Of a DNA stretch of 64,000 bases, positions 25,756 through 34,483 are shown piece after piece (position 1 is the first letter of the stretch; each line of letters begins with the position of its first letter). The notes below the pieces were generated by a model, which saw only the letters and a program-made list of their open reading frames with translations, made no database searches and had not been told where the DNA came from. Origin of the DNA: Variovorax sp. SG517 (lineage in GTDB: Bacteria; Pseudomonadota; Gammaproteobacteria; Burkholderiales; Burkholderiaceae_C); contig NZ_JABMJG010000010.1 in NCBI RefSeq assembly GCF_013376045.1, positions 248,001 to 312,000 of the forward strand, read 5' to 3'. A program made the translations under genes and the position numbers.

Positions 25756-27324
25756 ATGCTGACCTTCACCTCCCCCCAACTGGTCGCCGCCTGGCTGAAG
25801 GAGCGCGCGCCGCAGGCCGCGCTGCACGCCGACAGCCGTTCCGTGGGCGCGGGCGACGTCTTCATCGCCTGGCCGGGCGCCGCCACCGACGGGCGCAGGC
25901 ACGTGGCTGCCGCGCTGGAGCAGGGCGCCGCCGTCTGCCTGGTGGAGCACGAGGGCGTCGAGCCCTTCGGCTTCGACCAGGGCGAATACGGCGAGCGCAT
26001 CGTGAGCTACCCCGGCCTGAAGGCCGCCACCGGTCCGATCGCCTCGGCCTTCTACGACAACCCCTCGGCCATGCTCGAACTGCTGGCCGTGACGGGCACC
26101 AACGGCAAGACCTCCACCGCCTGGTGGCTGGCCGAGTCGCTGTCCACGCTGCGGGCGGCCGGCGGCGTGCGCGTGATGAAGCCCGACGGCACGATGCAGC
26201 GCGACGCGCCGTCGCCCTGCGCGGTGATGGGCACGCTGGGCATCGGCGTGCCGCCCGATCTGACCTACACCGGCCTCACCACGCCCGACCCGGTCATGAT
26301 GCAGCGCGAGCTGCGCTCGCTCGTCACGCGCGGCTTCGGCGCCTGCGCCATCGAGGCCTCGTCCATCGGCATCGCCGAGCGCCGCCTCGACGGCGCGCAG
26401 ATCGCGGTGGCCGTGTTCACCAACTTCACGCAGGACCACCTCGACTACCACGGCAGCATGGACGCCTACTGGCAGGCCAAGGCCGAACTGTTCCGCTGGC
26501 CCGGCCTACGCGCCGCGGTGATCAACATCGACGACACGCACGGCGCCAGCCTGTGCGCGAACCTGCTCGACGCCGGCATCGGCGCGCTCGACGTGTGGAC
26601 CGTCTCGGCCGGCGGCAAGCCGGCCCGCCTCGTGGCGCGCGACATCGGCTACGACGCGCAGGGCCTGCAGTTCTCGGTGGCCGAGCACGGCACGGCTGCC
26701 GTGGAGCGCCTGTCGACCGGGCTCATCGGCCAGTACAACGTCTCGAACCTGCTGGGCGTGCTCGGCACGCTGCGCGCGCTGGGCCTCACGCTGGCCCAGG
26801 CCGTGGCCGCCTGCGCCAACCTCACCAGCGTGCCCGGGCGCATGGACCGCGCGGGCTCCGGCGAAGGCGCTCCGCTGGCAGTGGTCGACTACGCCCACAC
26901 GCCCGATGCGCTCGACAAGGCGCTGATCGGCCTGCGTCCGCTGGCGAAGCAGCGCGGCGGCGCGCTGTGGTGCCTGTTCGGCTGCGGCGGCGACCGCGAC
27001 CCGATCAAGCGCCCCATGATGGCCGCCGTCGCCGAACGCCAGGCCGACCGCGTGATCGTCACCAGCGACAACCCGCGCAGCGAGAAGCCCGACGCGATCA
27101 TCAGCCAGGTGCTGCGCGGTTTCTCGCGCCCCGACGCCGCGCAGGTGCAGCCCGACCGCGCGGCGGCCATCGCCGACGCGATCGCGCAGGCCGCGCCACA
27201 AGACGTGGTGCTGATCGCCGGCAAGGGCCACGAAGCCTGGCAGGAAATCGCCGGCCAGCGCATCGAGTTCTCGGACAAGGTCCATGCGCTGCAGGCGCTG
27301 GCAAAGAGGGGAGCCGCGGCATGA
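25756..27324 (+). CDS. murE: UDP-MurNAc-L-Ala-D-Glu:meso-DAP ligase MurE
   Basis: Adds the third residue of the stem peptide in the cytoplasm. 522 residues with the Mur ligase three-domain layout: N-terminal DSRSVGAGDVFIAWPG, P-loop TGTNGKTS (about residues 113-120), FTQDHLDYHGSMDAYW, and DYAHTPDALDKAL. The DNPR motif (about residues 438-441, SDNPRSEKP) is the marker for meso-diaminopimelate rather than lysine, consistent with dapF in the same window. It starts two bases after the ftsI stop and overlaps murF by four. Confidence 0.96.
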   Translation: MLTFTSPQLVAAWLKERAPQAALHADSRSVGAGDVFIAWPGAATDGRRHVAAALEQGAAVCLVEHEGVEPFGFDQGEYGERIVSYPGLKAATGPIASAFYDNPSAMLELLAVTGTNGKTSTAWWLAESLSTLRAAGGVRVMKPDGTMQRDAPSPCAVMGTLGIGVPPDLTYTGLTTPDPVMMQRELRSLVTRGFGACAIEASSIGIAERRLDGAQIAVAVFTNFTQDHLDYHGSMDAYWQAKAELFRWPGLRAAVINIDDTHGASLCANLLDAGIGALDVWTVSAGGKPARLVARDIGYDAQGLQFSVAEHGTAAVERLSTGLIGQYNVSNLLGVLGTLRALGLTLAQAVAACANLTSVPGRMDRAGSGEGAPLAVVDYAHTPDALDKALIGLRPLAKQRGGALWCLFGCGGDRDPIKRPMMAAVAERQADRVIVTSDNPRSEKPDAIISQVLRGFSRPDAAQVQPDRAAAIADAIAQAAPQDVVLIAGKGHEAWQEIAGQRIEFSDKVHALQALAKRGAAA

Positions 27325-28766
27325 CCGGCATCACGACCCCCCTGGACATCACCCTGGCCCGGATCCAGCAATGGATTCCGGGTTCGCGCCTCGTCGGCGA
27401 CGGATCCATCGTCATCGCCCGTGTGCACACCGACACGCGCACGCTCGCGCCCGGCGACCTGTTCGTCGCGCTCAAGGGCGAGCGCTTCGACGCCAACGAT
27501 TTCCTCGCCGAGGCGAAGAAGCAAGGGGCAATTGCAGCCATCGCGCACCACGGCCTGGAGGCCGCGGGCCTCGCGGGCCTCGAGGTGCCCGACTCGCTGG
27601 TCGCGCTCGGCGCGCTCGGCGCGGGCTGGCGCGCGCAGTTCGACCTGCCGCTGATCGCCGTGACCGGCAGCAACGGCAAGACCACGGTCACGCAGATGAT
27701 CGCGGCAGTGCTGTTCGCCTTCCGCGCCGAACGGGCGCTGGCCACGGCCGGCAACTTCAACAACGAGATCGGCGTGCCGCTCACGCTGCTGCGCCTGCGC
27801 GCGCAGCACCAGCGCGCGGTGCTGGAGCTGGGCATGAACCATCCGGGCGAGATCGCGCGGCTGGCGGCCATCTCGCGCCCGACCATCGCGCTGGTCAACA
27901 ACGCGCAGCGCGAGCACCAGGAGTTCATGGCCACCGTCGAGGCGGTGGCCGTCGAGAACGCCGCCGTGTTCGCGGTGCTGCCCGAGGACGGCACGGCCGT
28001 CTTCCCGTACGGCGACGAGTTCACCTCGCTGTGGACCGACATGGCCCACGCGGGCGGCTCGCGCCGCTGCCTGACCTTCGGCGAGCACGAGGACGCCGAC
28101 GTCTCGCTGCTGCGCGCCGAATGGAAGCAGGGCGCCTGGGCCGTGGGCATCCGCACGCCGGTGGGCGACTTCGACGCGCGCCTGCACATCGCGGGCCGGC
28201 ACAACGTCGTCAATGCGCTGGCCGCCACGGCCTGCGCGCTCGCGGCGGGCGTGTCGCTGGAGACCATCGGCGCGGGCCTGTCGGCCTTCGAGCCGGTCAA
28301 GGGCCGCTCGCGCGCCAGCGAGATCGCGCTGCCCGGCGGCCATGCGCTCACGCTGGTCGACGACAGCTACAACGCCAACCCCGATTCCGTGATCGCCGCC
28401 ATCGACGTGCTGGCCGCGCTGCCAGGCCCGCGCCTGCTGGTGCTGGGCGACATGGGCGAGGTGGGCGACCGCTCGCCCGAGTTCCACGCCGAAGTCGGCG
28501 AGCATGCCCGCCGGCGCGGCATCGAGTCCGTCTATGCGCTGGGCGCCGCGACGGCGCACACCGTCGCCGCCTTCGGCGGTGCCGACGGCCGCCATTTCGA
28601 AGATTTCGACGCGCTGAGCGCGGCCGTGCTCGCGCGCCTGCCGCAGGCCGGCAGCGTGCTCGTCAAGGGATCGCGCTTCATGAAGATGGAGCGCGTGGTG
28701 CAGGTCGTCGAGCAGGCACGACAACAACAACCACAACAACAAGAGGAGGGCGGCCATGACGCATGA
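27321..28766 (+). CDS. murF: UDP-MurNAc-tripeptide:D-Ala-D-Ala ligase MurF
   Basis: Completes the UDP-MurNAc-pentapeptide. 481 residues: N-terminal DTRTLAPGDLFVALKGERFD, P-loop TGSNGKTT (about residues 115-122), the NFNNEIGVPLTLLRL block characteristic of MurF, ELGMNHPGEI, and DDSYNANPDSVIAA. The C-terminus ends in a glutamine-rich run (RQQQPQQQEEG) that is not conserved in the family. ATGA overlap with murE. Confidence 0.96.
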   Translation: MTGITTPLDITLARIQQWIPGSRLVGDGSIVIARVHTDTRTLAPGDLFVALKGERFDANDFLAEAKKQGAIAAIAHHGLEAAGLAGLEVPDSLVALGALGAGWRAQFDLPLIAVTGSNGKTTVTQMIAAVLFAFRAERALATAGNFNNEIGVPLTLLRLRAQHQRAVLELGMNHPGEIARLAAISRPTIALVNNAQREHQEFMATVEAVAVENAAVFAVLPEDGTAVFPYGDEFTSLWTDMAHAGGSRRCLTFGEHEDADVSLLRAEWKQGAWAVGIRTPVGDFDARLHIAGRHNVVNALAATACALAAGVSLETIGAGLSAFEPVKGRSRASEIALPGGHALTLVDDSYNANPDSVIAAIDVLAALPGPRLLVLGDMGEVGDRSPEFHAEVGEHARRRGIESVYALGAATAHTVAAFGGADGRHFEDFDALSAAVLARLPQAGSVLVKGSRFMKMERVVQVVEQARQQQPQQQEEGGHDA

Positions 28767-28781
28767 GCCGCGCGAAACCAC

Positions 28782-29960
28782 ATGCTGCTGACACTGGCCC
28801 AATGGCTGCAGACGCTGTCGCCCGAGTTCGGGTTCCTGCGCATCTTCCAGTACCTCACCTTCCGTGCGCTGATGGCCGCGCTGACGGCGCTCGTGGTCGG
28901 CCTGGTGGCCGGCCCCTACGTGATCCGCCGCCTCGCCGCGCTCAAGATCGGCCAGCCGGTGCGCGGCTACGGCATGGAGACGCACCTCACCAAGAGCGGC
29001 ACGCCCACCATGGGCGGCGTGCTGGTGCTGTTCTCGATCGCCTTCGCCACGCTGCTGTGGTTCGACATCTCCAACAGGTTCGTGTGGATCGTGCTGTGGG
29101 TGACCATGGGTTTCGGCGCCATCGGCTGGGTGGACGACTGGCGCAAGGTGGTGCGCAAGGACCCGGAGGGCATGCGCTCGCGCGAGAAGTATTTCTGGCA
29201 GTCGGTGGTGGGGCTGATCGCGGCCTTCTACCTGCTCTTCAGCATCTCGGAGAGCTCCAACTGGCGCGTGGTGCAGCTGTTCTTCGCATGGGTGCAGTCG
29301 GGCTTCGACCTCGACTTCCCGCCCAAGATCAACCTGCTGGTGCCCTTCTTCAAGGAAGTGAGCTACCCGCTGGGCGGCATCGGCTTCGTGATCCTCACCT
29401 ACCTGGTGATCGTGGGCGCGAGCAACGCCGTGAACCTGACCGACGGCCTCGACGGCCTGGCGATCATGCCGGTGGTGATGGTGGGCTCGGCGCTGGGCGT
29501 GTTCGCCTACGTCACGGGCAGCGCGGTGTACTCCAAGTACCTGCTGTTCCCCAACATCCCCGGCTCGGGCGAACTGCTGGTGTTCTGCTCCGCCATGGCC
29601 GGCGCGGGGCTCGCGTTCCTGTGGTTCAACACGCATCCGGCGCAGGTGTTCATGGGCGACGTGGGCGCGCTGGCGCTGGGCGGCGCGCTGGGCACCATCG
29701 CGGTCATCGTGCGCCAGGAGATCGTGTTCTTCATCATGGGCGGCATCTTCGTGGTCGAGGCGATCTCGGTGATGGCCCAGGTCACCTACTTCAAGTACAC
29801 GAAGAAGCGCTTCGGCGAAGGCCGGCGCGTGCTCAAGATGGCGCCGCTGCACCATCACTTCGAGAAGAGCGGCTGGCGCGAGACGCAGGTCGTGGTGCGC
29901 TTCTGGATCATCACGATGCTGCTGTGCCTCGTGGGCCTTTCGACGCTGAAGCTGCGGTAA
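28782..29960 (+). CDS. mraY: Phospho-MurNAc-pentapeptide transferase MraY
   Basis: Integral membrane enzyme that transfers phospho-MurNAc-pentapeptide to undecaprenyl phosphate, forming lipid I. 392 residues, about ten membrane helices. Conserved cytoplasmic motifs are present: GTPTMGGVLVL, the metal-binding aspartates in GWVDDWRKVVRKD, NLTDGLDGLAIMP, the FMGDVGALALGG loop and PLHHHFEKSGW. Family-typical length (E. coli 360) with a slightly longer loop near residues 155-195. Confidence 0.97.
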   Translation: MLLTLAQWLQTLSPEFGFLRIFQYLTFRALMAALTALVVGLVAGPYVIRRLAALKIGQPVRGYGMETHLTKSGTPTMGGVLVLFSIAFATLLWFDISNRFVWIVLWVTMGFGAIGWVDDWRKVVRKDPEGMRSREKYFWQSVVGLIAAFYLLFSISESSNWRVVQLFFAWVQSGFDLDFPPKINLLVPFFKEVSYPLGGIGFVILTYLVIVGASNAVNLTDGLDGLAIMPVVMVGSALGVFAYVTGSAVYSKYLLFPNIPGSGELLVFCSAMAGAGLAFLWFNTHPAQVFMGDVGALALGGALGTIAVIVRQEIVFFIMGGIFVVEAISVMAQVTYFKYTKKRFGEGRRVLKMAPLHHHFEKSGWRETQVVVRFWIITMLLCLVGLSTLKLR

Positions 29961-29967
29961 CGGAAAC

Positions 29968-32127
29968 ATGCGGCACCTGAAAGACCTCCCCGTCCTCATC
30001 CTCGGCCTCGGCGCGTCCGGGCTGGCGATGGCGCGCTGGTGCGCGCGCCACGGCGCGGTCGTGACCGTGGCCGACACGCGCGAGGCGCCGGCGCTGCTCG
30101 CCACGCTGCGCGAGGAACTGCCGGGCGTGACCTTCGTCAGCGGGCCGTTCTCGGCCGCGCTGGTCGAAGGCACGCCGATCCGCGCCGTGTACCGCTCGCC
30201 GGGCCTGTCGCCCGCGACCATCGCGCCGGTGGCCGATGCGGCGCGTGCCGTGGGGCTGCCGGTCGGCGGCGAGCTGGATCTTTTCGCGCGTGCGCTGCTG
30301 GATCTGCGCACGGTCGAAGTGCCGGTGGTGGAAGCCGATCCGGAACCCGAGACGCAAGCGCCGGCCGAACCCGTGGCCGAAGCGCCGGTGGAAGCCGCCG
30401 AAGCGGAACCTCAGGCGCAGCTGCCGCTGGACGAGCCCGCGGTTGCCGAGCCCGAACCGGTGCAGCCGCCTGTCGCTCCTGCCGAAACCGAATCGTCTGC
30501 TGCCGAAGCGGCCGCCGAACCCGCTCCCGAGCCGACCGTGCCCGCGCAGGCGGAAGCCATGCCGCGCGATCCATCGATGAGCGTCGCCGTGCCGCAGCCG
30601 CCGCAGGCCGAAGAATCGCCCGCGCCTGCCGAAGCCACGGAGGCTGTCGCACAGCCGGCGGCAGAACCCGCATCCGAATCCACCGACGCGGCCACGGCCG
30701 AAACACCGCAGGCTCCCGAAGCCGGTGTTCCCGAGGCTCCGGCGGCGGCACCCGCGCCCGCCACCGTGTCGCGCCTGCCCACCACCGGCAAGCCCTACGT
30801 CCCGACCGCAGCCAAGGAAGCCGCCGAGTTCGTCGCGCGCATCGCCGAGCTCTCGGCCACCAACCCGGCCTCGGCCGCCGTCGAGGAAGAGCCGTCGCCC
30901 CAACTCGAACTGGCGCCGCCCGTCGAGCCCGAGGCGCCCAAGGGCTACACGCCCGCGGTGCTCGCGGTCACCGGCACCAACGGCAAGACGACCGTCACCT
31001 CGCTCACAGGCCAACTGGTCGAGCGCGCGGGCAAGACCGTGGCCGTGGCCGGCAACATCGGCCCGACGTTGCTCGACACGCTCTCGGCGCACATGGATGC
31101 CGACACGCTGCCCGACGTGTGGGTGCTGGAGCTGTCAAGCTTCCAGCTCGACGGCGTACAGGGCTTCGAGCCCACGGCCGCCACGGTGCTCAACCTCACG
31201 CAGGACCACCTCGACTGGCACGGCGACATGGCCGCCTACGGCGCGGCCAAGGCGCGCATCTTCGGCGCGCACGGGCTGATGATCCTCAACCGCGACGACG
31301 CTGGCGTGATGGCGATGCTGCCCGCGCCCGTCAAGGTCAAGCTGCAGCGCCCGCAGATCCGCACGCACGTCACCTTCGGCTCCGCGATGCCGCTGCGCCC
31401 GGGCGACTACGGCATCGAGCGCGTCAACGGCATGTCGTGGCTGGTGCGCGCGCTGGAAGCCGACGAGACGCAGAAGCGCAAACGCGGTGCCGTGGTCGAG
31501 GAAGAGATCTTCCTGCAGCGCCTGATGCCCGCCGACGCGCTGCGCATCCGCGGCCGCCACAACGCCATGAACGCGCTAGCGGCCCTGGCGCTGGCCAGCG
31601 CCGCCGGCTGCCCGCTGAACGCCATGCTCTACGGCCTGCGCGAATACCAGGGCGAGCCGCACCGCGTGGAGCCCATCGCAGTCATCGACGAGGTCGAGTA
31701 CTTCGACGACAGCAAGGGCACCAACGTGGGCGCCACCGCTGCAGCCCTGACCGGTCTTGGCGAGGAACGCCGCGTGGTCGTCATCCTGGGTGGCGAAGGC
31801 AAGGGGCAGGACTTCGAGCCGCTCGCTGCGCCCGTACGCCAGTACGCGCGCGCCGTGGTGCTCATCGGCCGCGACGCGCCGGTCATCGAAGCCGCGCTGG
31901 CATCGACCGGCGTCTCGCTGCTGCACGCCGCCTCGATGGACGAGGCCGTGAAGCTCGCGTCCGCGCGCGCCAACCCCGGCGATGCCGTGCTGCTGTCACC
32001 GGCCTGTGCGAGCTTCGACATGTTCAAGGACTACGCGCACCGCGCCGAGGTGTTCCGCGAGGCCGTGCAGGCCTACGCCGACAGCCCGCGCGGCCTGGGC
32101 GATTCGACGACGGAGGACCTGGTTTGA
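29968..32127 (+). CDS. murD: UDP-MurNAc-L-Ala:D-Glu ligase MurD with a large internal insertion
   Basis: Adds D-glutamate to UDP-MurNAc-L-Ala. The protein is 719 residues against about 440-500 normally. Residues 1-115 are the N-terminal Rossmann-like domain (PVLILGLGASGLAMARW to FARALLDLR). The ATPase domain resumes at about 325 with GYTPAVLAVTGTNGKTT (P-loop 336-341), then LTQDHLDWHGDM, RGRHNAMNALAALALA and YFDDSKGTNVGAT. The roughly 208 residues between are rich in Pro, Ala and Glu, with runs such as EPVAEAPVEAAEAEPQ, and look disordered. The frame is open throughout and flanking motifs are intact, so the enzyme should be functional. Confidence 0.95.
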   Translation: MRHLKDLPVLILGLGASGLAMARWCARHGAVVTVADTREAPALLATLREELPGVTFVSGPFSAALVEGTPIRAVYRSPGLSPATIAPVADAARAVGLPVGGELDLFARALLDLRTVEVPVVEADPEPETQAPAEPVAEAPVEAAEAEPQAQLPLDEPAVAEPEPVQPPVAPAETESSAAEAAAEPAPEPTVPAQAEAMPRDPSMSVAVPQPPQAEESPAPAEATEAVAQPAAEPASESTDAATAETPQAPEAGVPEAPAAAPAPATVSRLPTTGKPYVPTAAKEAAEFVARIAELSATNPASAAVEEEPSPQLELAPPVEPEAPKGYTPAVLAVTGTNGKTTVTSLTGQLVERAGKTVAVAGNIGPTLLDTLSAHMDADTLPDVWVLELSSFQLDGVQGFEPTAATVLNLTQDHLDWHGDMAAYGAAKARIFGAHGLMILNRDDAGVMAMLPAPVKVKLQRPQIRTHVTFGSAMPLRPGDYGIERVNGMSWLVRALEADETQKRKRGAVVEEEIFLQRLMPADALRIRGRHNAMNALAALALASAAGCPLNAMLYGLREYQGEPHRVEPIAVIDEVEYFDDSKGTNVGATAAALTGLGEERRVVVILGGEGKGQDFEPLAAPVRQYARAVVLIGRDAPVIEAALASTGVSLLHAASMDEAVKLASARANPGDAVLLSPACASFDMFKDYAHRAEVFREAVQAYADSPRGLGDSTTEDLV

Positions 32128-33422
32128 ACTCTGCCGCCTCAGGCGCCACGCCCAACGCATCCACCAGCCGTTTCGGCGGCTGGTTCAGGCGCGCGCGCAG
32201 CGGGATCGACTCGCTGCCCGTGCACCTGCCCGTGCGGCTGGGCGGCGCCGGTATCGCGCAGACAAAGGCCACGCCGATGCGCGTGCTGGGCTTCGACCAG
32301 GCGCTGGTCTGGGTCACGGTGGCGCTGCTGACCTGGGGCCTGATCATGGTGTATTCGGCCTCCATCGCGCTGCCCGACAACCCGCGCTTCGCGCGCGCCG
32401 GCTACAGCGCCTCGTACTTCCTCACGCGGCACGCGGCCTCGGTGGTGTTCGCGTTCATCGCCGCGCTGCTGGCCTTCCAGATCCCGATGAAGACCTGGGA
32501 GCGCGCCGCGCCCTGGCTCTTCGTGGCCTCGCTGCTGCTGCTGGTGGCGGTGCTCATTCCGCACATCGGCATCAACGTGAACGGCGCGCGCCGCTGGCTG
32601 CCCATGGGCTTCATGCGCTTCCAGCCCTCGGAGCTGGCCAAGCTGGCGATGGTGCTCTACGCCGCCAGCTACATGGTGCGCAAGATGGAGATCAAGGAGC
32701 GCTTCTTCCGCGCCGTGCTGCCGATGGGCGTGGCGGTGGTGGTGGTCGGCATGCTGGTGATGGCCGAGCCCGACATGGGCGCCTTCATGGTGATCGCCGT
32801 GATCGCCATGGGCATCCTGTTCCTGGGCGGCGTGAACGCGCGCATGTTCTTCCTGATCGCCGCGCTGGTGGTGGTGGCCTTCGGCACCATCGTCGCGAGC
32901 AGCCCGTGGCGCCGCGAGCGCATCTTCGCGTACCTCGATCCGTGGAGCGAGGAGCACGCGCTGGGCAAGGGCTACCAGCTGTCGCACTCGCTGATCGCCA
33001 TCGGCCGCGGCGAGATCTTCGGCGTGGGCCTGGGCGGCAGCGTCGAGAAGCTGCACTGGCTGCCCGAGGCGCACACCGACTTCCTGCTGGCCGTGATCGG
33101 CGAGGAGTTCGGCCTCGTCGGCGTGCTGCTGATCATCGGCCTGTTCCTGTGGCTCACGCGCCGCATCATGCACATCGGCCGCCAGGCCATCGCGCTCGAC
33201 CGCGTGTTCTCGGGCCTGGTCGCCCAGGGCGTGGGCGTGTGGCTGGGCTTCCAGACCTTCATCAACATGGGCGTGAACCTCGGCGCGCTGCCGACCAAGG
33301 GGCTGACGCTGCCGCTGATGAGCTTCGGCGGCTCGGCGATCCTGATGAACCTGGTGGCGCTGGCAGTCGTTCTGCGCATCGATTACGAGAACCGAGTGCT
33401 CATGAGAGGAGGCCGCGTATGA
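32124..33422 (+). CDS. ftsW: Septal peptidoglycan polymerase FtsW
   Basis: SEDS-family glycosyltransferase that polymerises lipid II at the septum with FtsI. 432 residues from a TTG at 32124 that overlaps the murD stop as TTGA; GGAGG lies about eight bases upstream. A cytoplasmic N-terminal extension of about 50 residues precedes TM1. SEDS motifs include GARRWLPMGFMRFQPSELAK, MAEPDMGAFMV, GLGGSVEKLHWLPEAHTDF and LMSFGGSAILMN. An internal ATG (MRVLGFDQ) would remove the extension but lacks the coupling. Confidence 0.95.
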   Translation: MNSAASGATPNASTSRFGGWFRRARSGIDSLPVHLPVRLGGAGIAQTKATPMRVLGFDQALVWVTVALLTWGLIMVYSASIALPDNPRFARAGYSASYFLTRHAASVVFAFIAALLAFQIPMKTWERAAPWLFVASLLLLVAVLIPHIGINVNGARRWLPMGFMRFQPSELAKLAMVLYAASYMVRKMEIKERFFRAVLPMGVAVVVVGMLVMAEPDMGAFMVIAVIAMGILFLGGVNARMFFLIAALVVVAFGTIVASSPWRRERIFAYLDPWSEEHALGKGYQLSHSLIAIGRGEIFGVGLGGSVEKLHWLPEAHTDFLLAVIGEEFGLVGVLLIIGLFLWLTRRIMHIGRQAIALDRVFSGLVAQGVGVWLGFQTFINMGVNLGALPTKGLTLPLMSFGGSAILMNLVALAVVLRIDYENRVLMRGGRV

Positions 33423-34483
33423 CCGGCCGCACCGCACTCGTCATGGCCGGCGGCACCGGCGGCCACATCTTCCCCGGACTCGCGGTGGCCGAGGCCCTGC
33501 GCGAGCGCGGCTGGAAGGTGCACTGGCTGGGCGCTCCCGGCAGCATGGAAGAAAAACTGGTGCCGCCGCGCGGCTTCGCCTTCGAGCCCGTGCAGTTCGG
33601 TGGCGTGCGCGGCAAGGGCCCGCTCACGCTGTTCCTGCTGCCGCTGCGCCTGCTGCGCGCCTTCTGGCAGAGCCTGGGCGTGGTGCGCCGCGTGAAGCCC
33701 GACGTGCTGGTGGGCCTGGGCGGCTACATCACCTTCCCGGGCGGAATGATGGGCGTGCTGGTCGGCAAGCCGCTGGTGCTGCACGAGCAGAACTCGGTGG
33801 CGGGCCTCGCCAACAAGGTGCTGGCGGGCGTGGCCGACCGCGTGTTCACCGCCTTCCCCAACGTGCTGAAGAAGGCGCAGTGGGTGGGCAACCCGCTGCG
33901 TGCGGCCTTCACTTCCAAGCCGGCGCCGGCCGAGCGCTTCGCGGGCCGCAGCGGTCCGCTGAGACTGCTGGTGGTGGGCGGCAGCCTCGGTGCGCGCGGC
34001 CTCAACACCGTGGTGCCGCAGGCGCTGGCCCGCATCGAGCCGGCCTCGCGCCCGCAGGTGCTGCACCAGAGCGGCGCTAAGCAGATCGACGAACTGCGCG
34101 CCAACTACGAGGCTGCGGGCGTCGAGGGCGAGCTCACGCCCTTCATCGAAGACACCGCGCAGGCCTATGCGGACGCCGACATCATCGTCGCGCGCGCCGG
34201 TGCCAGCACCGTCACAGAAATCGCGGCCGTCGGCGCAGCAGCGCTGTTCGTGCCTTTCCCCTCGGCGGTCGACGACCACCAGACCACCAATGCGCGCTTC
34301 CTCGTGGACGCGGGCGGCGGCTGGCTGGTGCAGCAGGCCGACCTCACTCCTGAATTGCTGGCTGACTTGCTACAGAAAACCGGGCGCGATGCGCTGATAG
34401 AGAAGGCCGAGAAGGCCAAGACCATGCAGAAGACCCAAGCCGTCGAGGCGGTCATCCGTGCCTGCGAGGAGCTTGCCAAATGA
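33419..34483 (+). CDS. murG: UDP-GlcNAc:lipid I N-acetylglucosaminyltransferase MurG
   Basis: Converts lipid I to lipid II on the inner face of the membrane. 354 residues, GT-B fold: N-terminal glycine-rich loop MAGGTGGHIFPGLAVAEAL, LGGYITFPGGMM, HEQNSVAGLANKVL, second glycine-rich loop VVGGSLGARGLN, and the UDP-GlcNAc site ARAGASTVTEIAAVG followed by PFPSAVDDHQTTNA. ATGA overlaps on both sides (ftsW and murC). Confidence 0.97.
   Translation: MTGRTALVMAGGTGGHIFPGLAVAEALRERGWKVHWLGAPGSMEEKLVPPRGFAFEPVQFGGVRGKGPLTLFLLPLRLLRAFWQSLGVVRRVKPDVLVGLGGYITFPGGMMGVLVGKPLVLHEQNSVAGLANKVLAGVADRVFTAFPNVLKKAQWVGNPLRAAFTSKPAPAERFAGRSGPLRLLVVGGSLGARGLNTVVPQALARIEPASRPQVLHQSGAKQIDELRANYEAAGVEGELTPFIEDTAQAYADADIIVARAGASTVTEIAAVGAAALFVPFPSAVDDHQTTNARFLVDAGGGWLVQQADLTPELLADLLQKTGRDALIEKAEKAKTMQKTQAVEAVIRACEELAK

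Noticed and set aside
26889..30311. A minus-strand open frame of 1140 codons opposite murE-murD
   Set aside because: It runs antisense to four genes with full motif support. Such frames are common in high-GC DNA because third positions are nearly all G or C, and its translation has no recognisable domain.
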